This document shows, piece by piece, positions 8,636 to 17,693 of a stretch of 55,459 nucleotides of DNA. The stretch comes from RGIG5050 sp045636065 (GTDB lineage Bacteria; Verrucomicrobiota; Kiritimatiellia; RFP12; UBA1067), in NCBI GenBank assembly GCA_045636065.1, contig JAZTWW010000060.1, positions 1 to 55,459 on the forward strand, written 5' to 3'. The position numbers were made by a program, and so were the translations under genes. Every line of letters starts with the position of its first letter. Within the stretch, counting starts at the first letter, position 1. The notes below the pieces were generated by a model that was given only the letters and a program-made list of their open reading frames with translations, had not been told where the DNA came from and searched no databases.

Positions 8636-9718
8636 TCAGCCGTTCTTCCTCTCGAACGCCTTCATGAACTCGACGAGCGCATCCACGCCGGCCATCGGGA
8701 AGGCGTTGTAGATCGTGGCGCGGATTCCGCCCACGCTGCGGTGGCCCTTGAGCGAGCTCATGCCTGCCGCCTTCGCCTCGGCCACGAACTTGGCCTCAAG
8801 CTCCTCGGTGGGGAGACGGAAGGTAACGTTCATGTCGGAGCGGAAATCGGGAAGCGCCGTGCCGCGGTAGAACTCGGAGGAGTCGATCACGCTGTAGATC
8901 TTTGCGGCCTTCTCGCGGTTGAGCTTGAAGAGGTTCTCCTTGCCCATCCTCTTGACCCACTTCATGACGAGGCCGAAGATGTAGATGGAGAAGGTGGGAG
9001 GCGTGTTGAATAGCGAATTGTTGTCGAGGTGCGTCCTGTACTGGAGCATCGTCGGCAGGTTCGCAGCGCCCTTCGCGGCAAGCTCGTTCTTGATCGCGAC
9101 GACCGCCATGCCGGAGGGGCCGAGGTTCTTCTGCGCACCGGCGTAGAAGAGGTCGAACTTCGTGTAGTCGCGCTCGCAGGAGAGGATGTCGGAGCTCATG
9201 TCGGCGAAGTAGGGTACGCCGGCGGGGATCTCGGGGATCTTCTTGAGCTGGGCGCCGGAGATCGTCTCGTTCGTGCAGATGTGCGCATAGACGGCCTTGT
9301 CGCTCCACTTGAACTCGTCGGCGTAGGGCATCCTCGTGGGAATGTCCTTGCCGCAGTTGGCGACGACGTTTACGGAGCCGATCTTCTGGGCCTCCTTGAG
9401 GGCCTTGCCGCCCCAGGTGCCGCTGTTGACGTAGTCGGCCGTCTGCCCGGCGCCGAGGAAGTTCATCGGGATCATGGCGAACTGCATGCTGCCGCCGCCC
9501 TGGATGAAGAGCACGGAGTAGTCGTCGCCGATGCCGGTAAGCTCCTTGAACGTGGCTATGGCCTCGTTGTGGATCTGGTCGTAGTCCTTGCCGCGATGGC
9601 TCATCTCCATCACGCTCATGCCGGTTCCCTTGTAGTCCACGAGGTCGTTCTGAACCTCCTGCAGCACCTCCAGAGGCAGAATCGCGGGACCTGCCGAGAA
9701 GTTGTAGGCTCTTGCCAT
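8636..9718 (-). CDS. serC: Phosphoserine aminotransferase
   Basis: 360 residues, normal for SerC. It moves an amino group from glutamate to 3-phosphohydroxypyruvate in serine synthesis (and to the analogous B6 precursor in some bacteria). Signatures: YNFSAGPAILPLEVL at the N-terminus, SHRGKDYDQI, FIQGGGSMQFAM (cofactor phosphate), DMSSDILS, and the PLP-lysine K197 in YAGAQKNLGPSG. HLDNNSLFNTPPTFSIY and GHRSVGGIRATIYNA close the fold. A purine-rich AGAGAGAGTAAAG precedes the ATG. serA and serB are not in the window. Confidence 0.97.
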   Translation of the reverse strand: MARAYNFSAGPAILPLEVLQEVQNDLVDYKGTGMSVMEMSHRGKDYDQIHNEAIATFKELTGIGDDYSVLFIQGGGSMQFAMIPMNFLGAGQTADYVNSGTWGGKALKEAQKIGSVNVVANCGKDIPTRMPYADEFKWSDKAVYAHICTNETISGAQLKKIPEIPAGVPYFADMSSDILSCERDYTKFDLFYAGAQKNLGPSGMAVVAIKNELAAKGAANLPTMLQYRTHLDNNSLFNTPPTFSIYIFGLVMKWVKRMGKENLFKLNREKAAKIYSVIDSSEFYRGTALPDFRSDMNVTFRLPTEELEAKFVAEAKAAGMSSLKGHRSVGGIRATIYNAFPMAGVDALVEFMKAFERKNG

Positions 9719-9787
9719 CTCTTTACTCTCTCTTTCTTTTCTCTTGATTAGACGTTTCCGTGTCCGAACAGGAATACCCTTCCTCCG

Positions 9788-10975
9788 TCAAGAGAGGCGG
9801 ACGACTGATATTTTACTCCTGATTCGCTCTTTTTGCAAGCCGTTTCTCAAAGCCACGGAAAATATGGTGCCCATGGCTATGGCCGTAGTGAATACGTGCG
9901 TGCCGCCGTAGCTTATGAACGGGAGAGCCAGCCCCTTCGTGGGCAGGACTCCGCATACGACGCCGACGTTGAAAAGGACCTGGAAGAAGACCGTGAAGGA
10001 CATGCCGAAGGCGAGGAGCCTTCCGAGTGCGTCCTCCGCCTTGCGCGCGACAAGGCACCCGCACGTGAAAAGCGCCGTATAGAGGGCGAGAAGCCCGAGC
10101 GAGAACACGAGCCCCAGCTCCTCGGCGCCAATTGCGAAGATGAAGTCCGTGTGGTGCTCGGGGAGGTACGCCTTCTTCTGCATGCTCTGCATGTACCCCG
10201 CGCCGGTGAGCGCGTTCCACCACGGATGCGTGTCGACTGGATCCCACCATGGCTTCAAGTTGGCGTCCCTGACGGCGTTTCCGAACGCGACGAGCGAGTT
10301 GTTGAGCTGGTCGTTCGCGCTGCGGCGCTTCGCGTCGCCGGAGATCTCGGCCGTCCTGTCCCTGAAGGCCAAAAGCCTGTTCAATCTGTTGGGGTTGAGC
10401 CATAGCATCACGCCGATCGCAAGAATGGCCGCGACCCCCACGGGGATTATGTGCCGCCACCTGATGCCTCCCACGAAGAGGATCGTGGCGGCCGTTATGG
10501 CTATGACGATCGTCGTGCCGAAATCGGGCTCGATTATCGTGAGAAGCCCGAGAATGCCTATAATCCCCGTTATCGGAAGAACCCCTCTGATGAGAAGCTC
10601 TATCCTCAAGCCCACCTTGTCGATCCACCATGCCGAGAGGAATACGGCCATCAGTTTCGCGAGCTCGCCCGGCTGCAGGGACATGAAGCCGAGCTCTATC
10701 CATCTGTGGCTCCCCTTCTTTGCGGGGCAGAAGAAGCGGACCACTATGAGAAGAACTACCGTAACCGCAAACGCGGCCCACGGCAGCCATTTCCATTCGC
10801 GCCACTTGCGGTAGTCGAACGCCGCCACGGCCGCGCCAAGGGCGGCGGCCACGGTGAAGTATATCGACTGCCTGACCACAAGTGACGTTTTCGCGCCGGC
10901 CGACGCCAGGACGCAAAGCCCCAGCGCGACCAGCGCGAGTATTACGAGACCCATTACGATTCTTGTCTGACGCAC
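9788..10975 (-). CDS. ftsW: SEDS glycan polymerase, FtsW/RodA type
   Basis: 395 residues, about ten membrane helices. SEDS proteins polymerise lipid II into peptidoglycan with a partner class B PBP. Diagnostic segments: KGSHRWIELGFMSLQPGELAK split across the early loop, IEPDFGTT, LPEHHTDFIFAIGAEELG with the catalytic-loop acid, and LPTKGLALPFISYGGT at the C-terminal end. Between TM helices it has a longer than usual extracellular loop containing DRTAEISGDAKRRS. The start codon is GTG at 10975. Neighbour murD favours FtsW (division) over RodA, but the two are hard to separate by eye. Confidence 0.88.
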   Translation of the reverse strand: MRQTRIVMGLVILALVALGLCVLASAGAKTSLVVRQSIYFTVAAALGAAVAAFDYRKWREWKWLPWAAFAVTVVLLIVVRFFCPAKKGSHRWIELGFMSLQPGELAKLMAVFLSAWWIDKVGLRIELLIRGVLPITGIIGILGLLTIIEPDFGTTIVIAITAATILFVGGIRWRHIIPVGVAAILAIGVMLWLNPNRLNRLLAFRDRTAEISGDAKRRSANDQLNNSLVAFGNAVRDANLKPWWDPVDTHPWWNALTGAGYMQSMQKKAYLPEHHTDFIFAIGAEELGLVFSLGLLALYTALFTCGCLVARKAEDALGRLLAFGMSFTVFFQVLFNVGVVCGVLPTKGLALPFISYGGTHVFTTAIAMGTIFSVALRNGLQKERIRSKISVVRLS

Positions 10976-10991
10976 GGTCTCGCCCTATGGC

Positions 10992-12125
10992 TTACTTCTT
11001 GACCTTGGCGTTGGCCGGAAGCTTGAGCACCATGCCGGGCTTAAGGGTGTCGGCCGGCGTGGAGAGGATGTCGCTGTTGGCGTCGACGAGCTGGCCGGGG
11101 GCGATCTCGAACTCGATGGCAAGCTGGACGATATCGTCGCCGTCCTGCGTGGTGTATGTCCTCACGCCGGCATCCTTAACGGGCTCGGCCACGGGCGGCG
11201 CGGGCGGGACGACGACAGGGGCGGTCTTGGTGATCTTGTTGTCAACGACAACCTCTTCGGCCGGCTGGGGGACTACGACCGGCTCGGGGGTCGTGACCTC
11301 GGGTGCGGGCTTGACCTCCTCGGGCTTGACATCCTTAGGTGCAGGCTGCTCAGGCTTTGCGGGCTGCTTCGTGGTCCTGACGACAGGCTCCGCGGGGATC
11401 TTGAGCTTCTGGCCGATGCGCACGGTGTTGTTCTGCTGGCCCATGGGGATGTCGTTGAGCTTCTTGAGCTGGCGGATGTTTATGCCGTTGGCGTATGCGA
11501 TCGCGCCGAGCGTATCGCCCGCCTTGACGACATACTCCTTGACGGGGCCGGTGTACTCGTCAACCACCGTCTTGGGCTGGGGCTTGGACGCCGTGTCAGG
11601 CTTGGGGGCGGCAGGCGTTGCGGGCTTGGCGGCCTGCTCGCCCTTCGCATCGCCGGAGACGGCCGGGATGTTGATCTTCTGGCCGATGCGGACCTTGTCG
11701 CGGTTGAGGCCGGGATTGGCCTTCTCAATCGCATCCATCCTGACGTTGAAGCGCTTGGAGAGGATCGAGACGGTGTCGCCCCTCTGGATCGTGTACACCA
11801 TCGGTGCGGGCGCGGCGGGTGCGGGCTCGGCGACGGGCTTGACGGCCTCGGGCGCGGGCGTGGGCTCGGGGATCGGAGTCACCTCGATGTCCGACGTGGG
11901 AACGGGCTCATCGACAGCCGGGGCGACGGGGGTGGCCGGCCATGCGCTGCTTGCGGCGGGCGTCGCCGGGACGGCGGACGTCGCAGGCGCCTCGACATCT
12001 GCGGAAACGGCGACCGCGGTGTTGCGCGACGTGCGCGGCAGGCGCTCGTTCTTCGGGACTTTGCATCCCGCTACAATAAGACAGGCCGCCACTGCGGCGG
12101 TCATACCCGGCATCATCTTCTTCAT
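10992..12125 (-). CDS. LysM-repeat lipoprotein
   Basis: 377 residues. A lipoprotein signal ending in ACLIVAGC places the lipid on Cys21. Three LysM modules bind peptidoglycan: about 113-162 (VYTIQRGDTVSILSKRF to KINIPA), 197-247 (EYVVKAGDTLGAIAYANG to KLKIPA) and 327-373 (YTTQDGDDIVQLAIEFE to VLKLPA). They are joined by long Pro/Ala/Val/Glu-rich linkers that would be extended. No catalytic domain is present. It starts inside murD (ATGA overlap) and ends 16 bases before ftsW, so it is part of a cell-wall operon and is likely an envelope adaptor. Confidence 0.9.
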   Translation of the reverse strand: MKKMMPGMTAAVAACLIVAGCKVPKNERLPRTSRNTAVAVSADVEAPATSAVPATPAASSAWPATPVAPAVDEPVPTSDIEVTPIPEPTPAPEAVKPVAEPAPAAPAPMVYTIQRGDTVSILSKRFNVRMDAIEKANPGLNRDKVRIGQKINIPAVSGDAKGEQAAKPATPAAPKPDTASKPQPKTVVDEYTGPVKEYVVKAGDTLGAIAYANGINIRQLKKLNDIPMGQQNNTVRIGQKLKIPAEPVVRTTKQPAKPEQPAPKDVKPEEVKPAPEVTTPEPVVVPQPAEEVVVDNKITKTAPVVVPPAPPVAEPVKDAGVRTYTTQDGDDIVQLAIEFEIAPGQLVDANSDILSTPADTLKPGMVLKLPANAKVKK

Positions 12126-13294
12126 CTTTTCTCTTCCTTTGCGTAGGCGGCGAACGCTTCTCCGCGCGCGCCGTAACTCTTAAACTGGTCGAAACTCGCA
12201 GCCCCCGGACTCAGCAGCACCGCATCGCCCGCAGACGCCTCGCGCCTTGCTCTCTCCACCGCGTTCTCCAGCGTGCCGCACACCTCGCACGGCACCTCAG
12301 AGGACCACGCGTCGAAGAGCCTTTGGGCGCAATGTCCTATAAGATACACTTTTTTGACCCCACTTTGCAAGCACGAAATTGAATCTTTTGGAGAATCGCC
12401 TTTTTCGAGCCCCCCGGCGATCAGCCTCACGCGACCCCTAAAACCGCGTGAAAAGGCCATTTTAACGCCTGCCTGCAAGGCTGCGAGGCTTGTCGCCTTG
12501 GAGTCGTCGATGTATGTTACGCCGCCCCTTTCGCACAACGTCTCGAACCTGTGCGGCAGCGGCGCGAACCGCGCGAAGCCCGCGCGGATCTCCTCGCGGC
12601 CGAGCCCGGCCGCCGCGAGAAGCGCGGCCGCGGTCTCTCCGTTGGGCCTAAGGACGTCGTTGTCGAAGTAGCTTCCTTCAAGAAGCGAGTCGAACGATCC
12701 GTCCGGGCCAACGGCCTTTTCCGCCATCGAAAGGAGCTTCATCTTGAGCGCATGGTAGACCTCGACGCTTCCGTGCCTGTCGAGATGGTCCTCCTGGAGG
12801 TTGAGGCAGGCAGCCATATCAGGACGGAAGGTGGATGTCGTCTCCATCTGGAAGGAGCTTACCTCTATAACGGCCCACTTCGTGCGCCCATCGCCAGGAG
12901 CGTCCTTAAGGCGCATCACCAGCTCCGAGAGAGGAAGCCCATAGTTGCCGCACGCGAATGCGTCCATGCGCCCCGTGAGGTTCATCGCATCGGCGACGAG
13001 CTTTACGACGCTCGACTTGCCCTTCGATCCAGTGACGGCGATCGAGCGGCCGATGCCGCGCCATCTAGTCCATCCAAGCTCGAGTTCGCTGATTACCTTG
13101 ACGCCGTGCCCGCGCGCCGCCTTCTGCCATGGATGGTCGAGCGCGACCCCCGGGCTTGCGACGGCGAGGTCGAAGCCTCCCGTGCCGTCCCACACGTCGG
13201 CGCCGTCGAGAGCGAGGACCTCCCAGCCCTCGCTCTCAAGAAGCGCCTTCGCGGCCTTGCCGCTAAGGCCCATGCCCATCACAACAGCCTTCAC
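12122..13294 (-). CDS. murD: UDP-N-acetylmuramoylalanine--D-glutamate ligase
   Basis: 390 residues, shorter than the usual 440-450. It adds D-Glu to UDP-MurNAc-L-Ala. N-terminal UDP-binding Rossmann part with VMGMGLSGKA; P-loop TGSKGKSS at 88-95 (the family usually has GTNGKST, so Asn is replaced by Lys); SSFQME, NLQEDHLDRHGS; LPHRFE and DDSKATSLAAL in the C-terminal ligase domain; SPGAASFDQFKSYGARGEAF at the end, which is diagnostic for MurD. The shortening falls in the N-terminal and central domains. Overlaps the LysM gene by ATGA. Confidence 0.92.
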   Translation of the reverse strand: MKAVVMGMGLSGKAAKALLESEGWEVLALDGADVWDGTGGFDLAVASPGVALDHPWQKAARGHGVKVISELELGWTRWRGIGRSIAVTGSKGKSSVVKLVADAMNLTGRMDAFACGNYGLPLSELVMRLKDAPGDGRTKWAVIEVSSFQMETTSTFRPDMAACLNLQEDHLDRHGSVEVYHALKMKLLSMAEKAVGPDGSFDSLLEGSYFDNDVLRPNGETAAALLAAAGLGREEIRAGFARFAPLPHRFETLCERGGVTYIDDSKATSLAALQAGVKMAFSRGFRGRVRLIAGGLEKGDSPKDSISCLQSGVKKVYLIGHCAQRLFDAWSSEVPCEVCGTLENAVERARREASAGDAVLLSPGAASFDQFKSYGARGEAFAAYAKEEKR

Positions 13295-13312
13295 CGGCGC
13301 CGGCCCCTTTCC

Positions 13313-15898
13313 TCAACGGCCCTCGAAAACAACCCTCACCGGGCCGAAGAGCCCCTGCCTTGCAAGAGGCCAGCGTGATGCGTCGGGAGCCATACCCCCT
13401 GGGCCCGGAAGCCCCTGCGGGGAATGGCAGCGCCAGTCGACGTGCCTCGCATCGAGATCCTTTATGCCGTTGGCGGCCGTGCCGGTGACTTCGATCCTGA
13501 GATTGTTGACGCCCTTGACGAGAATGGACGAATCGAAGGAAAGCTCCTTTGGATCGAGATACACGACTCCGATCTCGCGCCCGTTCAAAAACACCCTGGC
13601 GGATTCGCACACCTTGCCGAGCATAAGCCCGGCCCTCCCGGATGCAGGCTCCTTGTCGATGGAGAACGATGCCTCGTACGCGACAGTTCCTGAGAAAGGC
13701 GACGGCGAACCGTCCGGAAGATTCTGCCATCCGTCGAGGGAATCGACCGTACGCTCCTGGAAACCATCTGCGGGATGGCCGCACACGGCCGTCATCCTCC
13801 AGGGCCCCTTGACGTCGATGAAGCTGTCGAAGCGCGGCCTTTCGGGGATCTCGCGCGTCTCCTTTTCGTCGTCCACGACAAGGATCGTCGAGTTGCCGGC
13901 GGGGAGCGAAAGGTGGATCTTAGAATCGGTGATCTTCAAAGGTTCGATCACCCCTGTGAACGGATTCATGAGCGTCGCGCGCGAGCCGTCGATCTCGAAC
14001 TCTCCGGCGGCGAGAGGCTTGGACCTGTTCACGATGTAGTACACCCTTGCGCCATGCGGCATGCGGTAGCGGACGAAGGCTAGCCCCGCCTCGGCGTTGA
14101 ACGGCTCGCGCCTCGCGCCGGCGTCGCGCAGCAGGTTCTGGGCGCGGCCCACGGGGAAGTCCATCGCATCGAGGACCGCCTTCATCCTCGCCTCGCCCGC
14201 CTTGACATCCTTAAGGCCGGGAACGCTTTCGGGATAGCGTTCGGCGAAGACTATCTTGACGCCCTTTCCGGCGAGACCGGCGAAAGCCACCATCGTCTGC
14301 GCGGGGATGTACCTCGCGGACGGAACGAGCACAATCCTGTACGTCGTTCCTGCGAGCGTCTCGGCAGAGAGCGCGGAGATGGCGCGCAGCTGCCTGTCGC
14401 TCACGTAGTCGAAGGAGTAGCCGAGATCGTAGAGCTCGCGCACTATGCGCCCGAAGCCGTGGCCGTCGAACCACTCGCCGGAACCCTGGAGGAAAGGCAT
14501 CTCGTATCCGTCGGGATCCATCCAGAGATCGTGTACGGGCCAGTAGACGAGAATGTCGCTGTCGGATCTTGCCGTCAGCAGGAGCGACTGGATGCGCGCG
14601 ACGGCCTCGTTGAGCGCGCCGAAATCGCGCCAGAGGGGATTGCGGGGATTGAGCTCCGAGCCCCTCGCGAAGCTCCAGCCCGGCCAGCCGGCCTCCTCGG
14701 GCGAATAGCAGAAGCCCTTGTAGTACACGCGGGTGACGCCCGAGAGGAAAAGCCCGTCAAGAGCGGCCTTCACCCCTTCAAGCGTTTCGCGGTAGCGCTC
14801 CTTCAAGGGGAGGCGCACCTCGCCGGCGACGCGCACGTTGCCGCCCTCGCCCGTGATGGCGCTTTTCACATGCGCGGCGGACGAGGCGAACTTGGCGGCG
14901 GGGATGCAGGTAAGCCCCTCTTCGGCGTCCACGCCGCAGCTCGCCGCATCGGGCATGTCGGCGACGGCATAGAGGTCGAGAAGGTTGGCGCTCGCGCCGT
15001 TCGCCTGGAAACGTGTTCTGATGCTCCTTCTGACGCACCACTCCGTCCACACCGGGAAAACGTCCTCGACCATGAGATCGGAAAGCGTTTCGCGGTAGTC
15101 GCACTTGACGCGCGCGGCGATCTCCCTGTCGCCGGCGCCGGCGAATTCCGCGAGGAAGTCCCTAAGGTCGTAGCCGCGCTTCGCGAGGAATGCGGGGAAC
15201 ATGTCAGGCGTCCACCCAGCACCGGAATAGTCGGCCGTGCCGTGGTGCATATGGTCGGGGATCTCCATCTTCGGGGCGTCGAACGCGGCCGAATACATCT
15301 TGAGGAGAGACTCCATCGCGTCCTTGGAGAAGGGATCCATCACCGGGCCTTCGCCGCCCGGGCCGGCGTGCCTCGTCTTGCGGCCGGTGGGCCTTACGCT
15401 TAGGATGGTCTGGCGGCCGTCCCTGTCCTCGCCCTCCCAGAGGATGTGCGAGGCGAGTGGATCGTCCCCATGCGTGAGACGGTTCCTGTCGCCCGTTATC
15501 TGCACCATCCAGCAACCTTCGGACGTCTTGAGCTGGGGGCCTGCGAACGGGCCGCCGAATCCCATCGAGAGATCGACGCCGAGGTTGTACGGCGAGGCCG
15601 CATGGCGGGCGTCGTTGAACGCCTCCATCCAGGAGGGGGAAAGGAATGCGCGGTAGCTTCCCTCGAAGCCTTTAGCTCCATACGCCGGAACGATGTGTAA
15701 ACCGCCTATGCCGGCATCATCCATGATTTTTGCCTGAGCTTCAAGACCGCCCTTGTCCACAGCGCCGCCAAGCCACCAGTTCACGGCCCAAGGCTTCATT
15801 GCGCGGACTACATCCGGCCATACGGGCTCTTGCGCGGAAACGAAACCCGCAAGCCCAACACACGCCGTCAAAAGCGCGGCACAGGTCTTTCCAATCAT
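13313..15898 (-). CDS. Secreted GH106-like glycoside hydrolase (alpha-L-rhamnosidase type)
   Basis: 861 residues with a signal peptide ending near VSAQ (22). The N-terminal barrel region has WWLGGAVDKGGLEAQAK, AGIGGLHIVPAYG and NLGVDLSMGFGGPFAGP, the pattern of GH106, whose members release alpha-L-rhamnose from pectic and other polysaccharides. Middle segments AITGEGGNVRVAG, GVTRVYYKGFCYSPEE and SDILVYWPVHDLW follow the family order. The last ~180 residues form a galactose-binding-like beta sandwich (ARVFLNGREIGVV). Start ATG is preceded by GACGGAGGATAT. No separate promoter is evident between it and the tRNA-Pro gene 40 bases upstream. Substrate is inferred, not proven. Confidence 0.78.
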   Translation of the reverse strand: MIGKTCAALLTACVGLAGFVSAQEPVWPDVVRAMKPWAVNWWLGGAVDKGGLEAQAKIMDDAGIGGLHIVPAYGAKGFEGSYRAFLSPSWMEAFNDARHAASPYNLGVDLSMGFGGPFAGPQLKTSEGCWMVQITGDRNRLTHGDDPLASHILWEGEDRDGRQTILSVRPTGRKTRHAGPGGEGPVMDPFSKDAMESLLKMYSAAFDAPKMEIPDHMHHGTADYSGAGWTPDMFPAFLAKRGYDLRDFLAEFAGAGDREIAARVKCDYRETLSDLMVEDVFPVWTEWCVRRSIRTRFQANGASANLLDLYAVADMPDAASCGVDAEEGLTCIPAAKFASSAAHVKSAITGEGGNVRVAGEVRLPLKERYRETLEGVKAALDGLFLSGVTRVYYKGFCYSPEEAGWPGWSFARGSELNPRNPLWRDFGALNEAVARIQSLLLTARSDSDILVYWPVHDLWMDPDGYEMPFLQGSGEWFDGHGFGRIVRELYDLGYSFDYVSDRQLRAISALSAETLAGTTYRIVLVPSARYIPAQTMVAFAGLAGKGVKIVFAERYPESVPGLKDVKAGEARMKAVLDAMDFPVGRAQNLLRDAGARREPFNAEAGLAFVRYRMPHGARVYYIVNRSKPLAAGEFEIDGSRATLMNPFTGVIEPLKITDSKIHLSLPAGNSTILVVDDEKETREIPERPRFDSFIDVKGPWRMTAVCGHPADGFQERTVDSLDGWQNLPDGSPSPFSGTVAYEASFSIDKEPASGRAGLMLGKVCESARVFLNGREIGVVYLDPKELSFDSSILVKGVNNLRIEVTGTAANGIKDLDARHVDWRCHSPQGLPGPGGMAPDASRWPLARQGLFGPVRVVFEGR

Positions 15899-15938
15899 AT
15901 ATCCTCCGTCAAATCCTGTCCTGGCGCGGGAAGTTCAA

Positions 15939-16015
15939 TGGTCGGACCGAGGGGATTTGAACCCCTGACCTTTTGCACCCCAAGCAAACGCGCTACCAGG
16001 CTGCGCTACGGTCCG
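15939..16015 (-). tRNA. tRNA-Pro (GGG)
   Basis: 77 bases including an encoded CCA. The acceptor stem pairs CGGACCG with CGGTCCG; D-arm GCGCAGCCTGGTAGCGC; anticodon stem TTTGC/GCAAA with loop TTGGGGT, giving anticodon GGG; T-arm CAGGGGTTCAAATCCCCTC. It decodes CCC/CCU. A strong promoter lies just upstream. Confidence 0.96.
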
Positions 16016-16028
16016 TTGAACGGAAGAT

Positions 16029-16057
16029 AGTATATCAATTTACCGTTGCAAAGTCAA
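16029..16057 (-). promoter_or_regulatory. Promoter of tRNA-Pro
   Basis: On minus: -35 TTGACT (16052-16057), 17-base spacer, -10 TATACT (16029-16034), with the tRNA 5' end 13 bases after the -10. It is among the best consensus matches in the window, as expected for a stable-RNA gene. Confidence 0.8.
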
Positions 16058-16066
16058 GCCAACCTC

Positions 16067-16078
16067 GCAAAATTTTGC
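16067..16078. promoter_or_regulatory. Perfect AT-rich palindrome upstream of the tRNA promoter
   Basis: GCAAAATTTTGC is a 12-base perfect palindrome centred about 18 bases upstream of the -35 centre. It could act as an UP element or a regulator site. It may equally be chance in an AT-rich spacer. Confidence 0.4.
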
Positions 16079-16114
16079 AAAAAGGGGCCGCATGGGGAAT
16101 AAAGGGGCGTAAAA

Positions 16115-17674
16115 TCACGGTTCGACGGCTTCTGAGCTTTTGCGATCCTTCCAGAATCTGAGGAAGTCGGCCGATATGTCGCGGCCCTCGACCTTCGCCC
16201 AGGCGCGATCGTTGGCCTCGACGGGGCTGAGCCCGTCGGCTATCCCCTTAAGGTACGTCGGAATCACCTCAAGATACGGCTCGAAGCCCTTGAGCTTGCG
16301 GCAGCCCTTCTGCAGGAAGTAGCAGAGCGCCCATCCAGCGACGTAATGGCCGTTGACATCGCCGGAATAGTACTCCTTCCTGTCCATCCTGATTATCCTT
16401 GGAATCATCGCGGCGACCTTCTCGGGATCGCGCATCGTCCATTCGGCGCGGCCCCCGGAGCAGAGGACGCGGACCTGGCCGTTGGCGGCGTTGTACCTTA
16501 TGTTCTCGAAAAGCGTCGCATGGCCTTCGTTGAACCACGTCATGTGCCTGCCGCAACCAGTCGCGTAGTAGAGATACTGGTGAAACGCCTCGTGGCGCAT
16601 CGTCTTCAAAGTCTCTGCGCGGTCGTCGCGATACTCGACAAGAAGCTCCTCGCGGCTCGGATCCCAGAGCCCTATGCTGTTCATCACGCCCTCATCGCCC
16701 GCCGCCGAGACGCTTATGTACTTACGGTAGTCCTCGCTTGTCGCGAAAACGCGCACGACGCCCGTTCCGACGCTTCTCGTGGCGGGAACGTACCTTTCAT
16801 ACGCCTTTCTCAAGGCGCTCATCGTCCGCTCCGTCTCCTTGACGAACGCTACCCCCTTCGATTTGTGGAGATTCGTTAGGAATATGTAGTCGGCATTCTC
16901 GCTCCACCACCATCCGCCGCCGCCGGAGATGGCGCGCTTTGCGGCTTCACGGCGCGGATCGGCCCCTGCGGAGGAGTCCTGCACGGCGCTCTCCCTTCCG
17001 CCGGAGATCGAGACCCCCTTTAGAAACGCCGCAAGAAGAGCCTTCCCGTCCTTCGTCGAGGCGCTTTCTGCAAGATTGAACTCCACCCAGTTCCACGGAC
17101 CTAGGCCGCCCGACTTCGATCGCGTCCTGAATACGGCTGCATATCGCTTCGGATCTCCTGTCTCAACCTGACGCGCGGCCGCCACCGCCCCTCCCGCCTG
17201 CAACTGCAAAAGGGAGGAGGCATCGACCTTCAATCCGGCGAACGAATCGATCCACGCAAAAAGCTTCTCCTTGGTCGTTTTGGAGAAGTCCTCCTCGGCC
17301 TCCTTCAATGCCTTGTCGATCTCGTCTCGCGCAGCCCATGCGGCCACGTCCCCGGGAAGAAGCGATGTCGGGCGCGTAAGCGTAAGTGTGTCGCCGCCCC
17401 TTGAGCGCCACATTCCGCCGCGCTGACTCATGAGCCATATCTCGCGCGTCTCGTAGAACGTCAGCTTCTGCGACTTGCCGCCGGACGTCCTCGTGAAGTG
17501 GCGCTGCACGGGCGTTATCGCAGGGACGGCCTCGGCATTCTTGAAGACCTTCACCTTTATGCCGAGAGCATCGATGCTTTCCGGCTGTGCGGCCAGCTGA
17601 GGCACCGCCGCGCCAAGCTGCGCGGCAAGCGTCATCGCTGCGATCGCTGCAAACGCCCTTCCCATGCCATGCAC
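16115..17674 (-). CDS. Secreted zinc metallopeptidase-like protein (DUF1570 type)
   Basis: 519 residues with an N-terminal signal (hydrophobic to about residue 23). A gluzincin active site is visible: MRHEAFHQYLYY near 365 (HExxH) and, about 23 residues on, WFNEGHATLFE, whose Glu would be the third zinc ligand. This arrangement and the flanking VFATSEDYRKY and HYVAGWALCYFLQ fit DUF1570-type proteins, which are putative extracytoplasmic peptidases common in planctomycetes and relatives. The first 150 residues match nothing I know. Start is uncertain (ATG 17674 or 17665; no clear ribosome site). It lies 19 bases after GH35 on the same strand. Confidence 0.72.
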   Translation of the reverse strand: MHGMGRAFAAIAAMTLAAQLGAAVPQLAAQPESIDALGIKVKVFKNAEAVPAITPVQRHFTRTSGGKSQKLTFYETREIWLMSQRGGMWRSRGGDTLTLTRPTSLLPGDVAAWAARDEIDKALKEAEEDFSKTTKEKLFAWIDSFAGLKVDASSLLQLQAGGAVAAARQVETGDPKRYAAVFRTRSKSGGLGPWNWVEFNLAESASTKDGKALLAAFLKGVSISGGRESAVQDSSAGADPRREAAKRAISGGGGWWWSENADYIFLTNLHKSKGVAFVKETERTMSALRKAYERYVPATRSVGTGVVRVFATSEDYRKYISVSAAGDEGVMNSIGLWDPSREELLVEYRDDRAETLKTMRHEAFHQYLYYATGCGRHMTWFNEGHATLFENIRYNAANGQVRVLCSGGRAEWTMRDPEKVAAMIPRIIRMDRKEYYSGDVNGHYVAGWALCYFLQKGCRKLKGFEPYLEVIPTYLKGIADGLSPVEANDRAWAKVEGRDISADFLRFWKDRKSSEAVEP

Positions 17675-17693
17675 CCGGCCGCGGCTTTAAGCG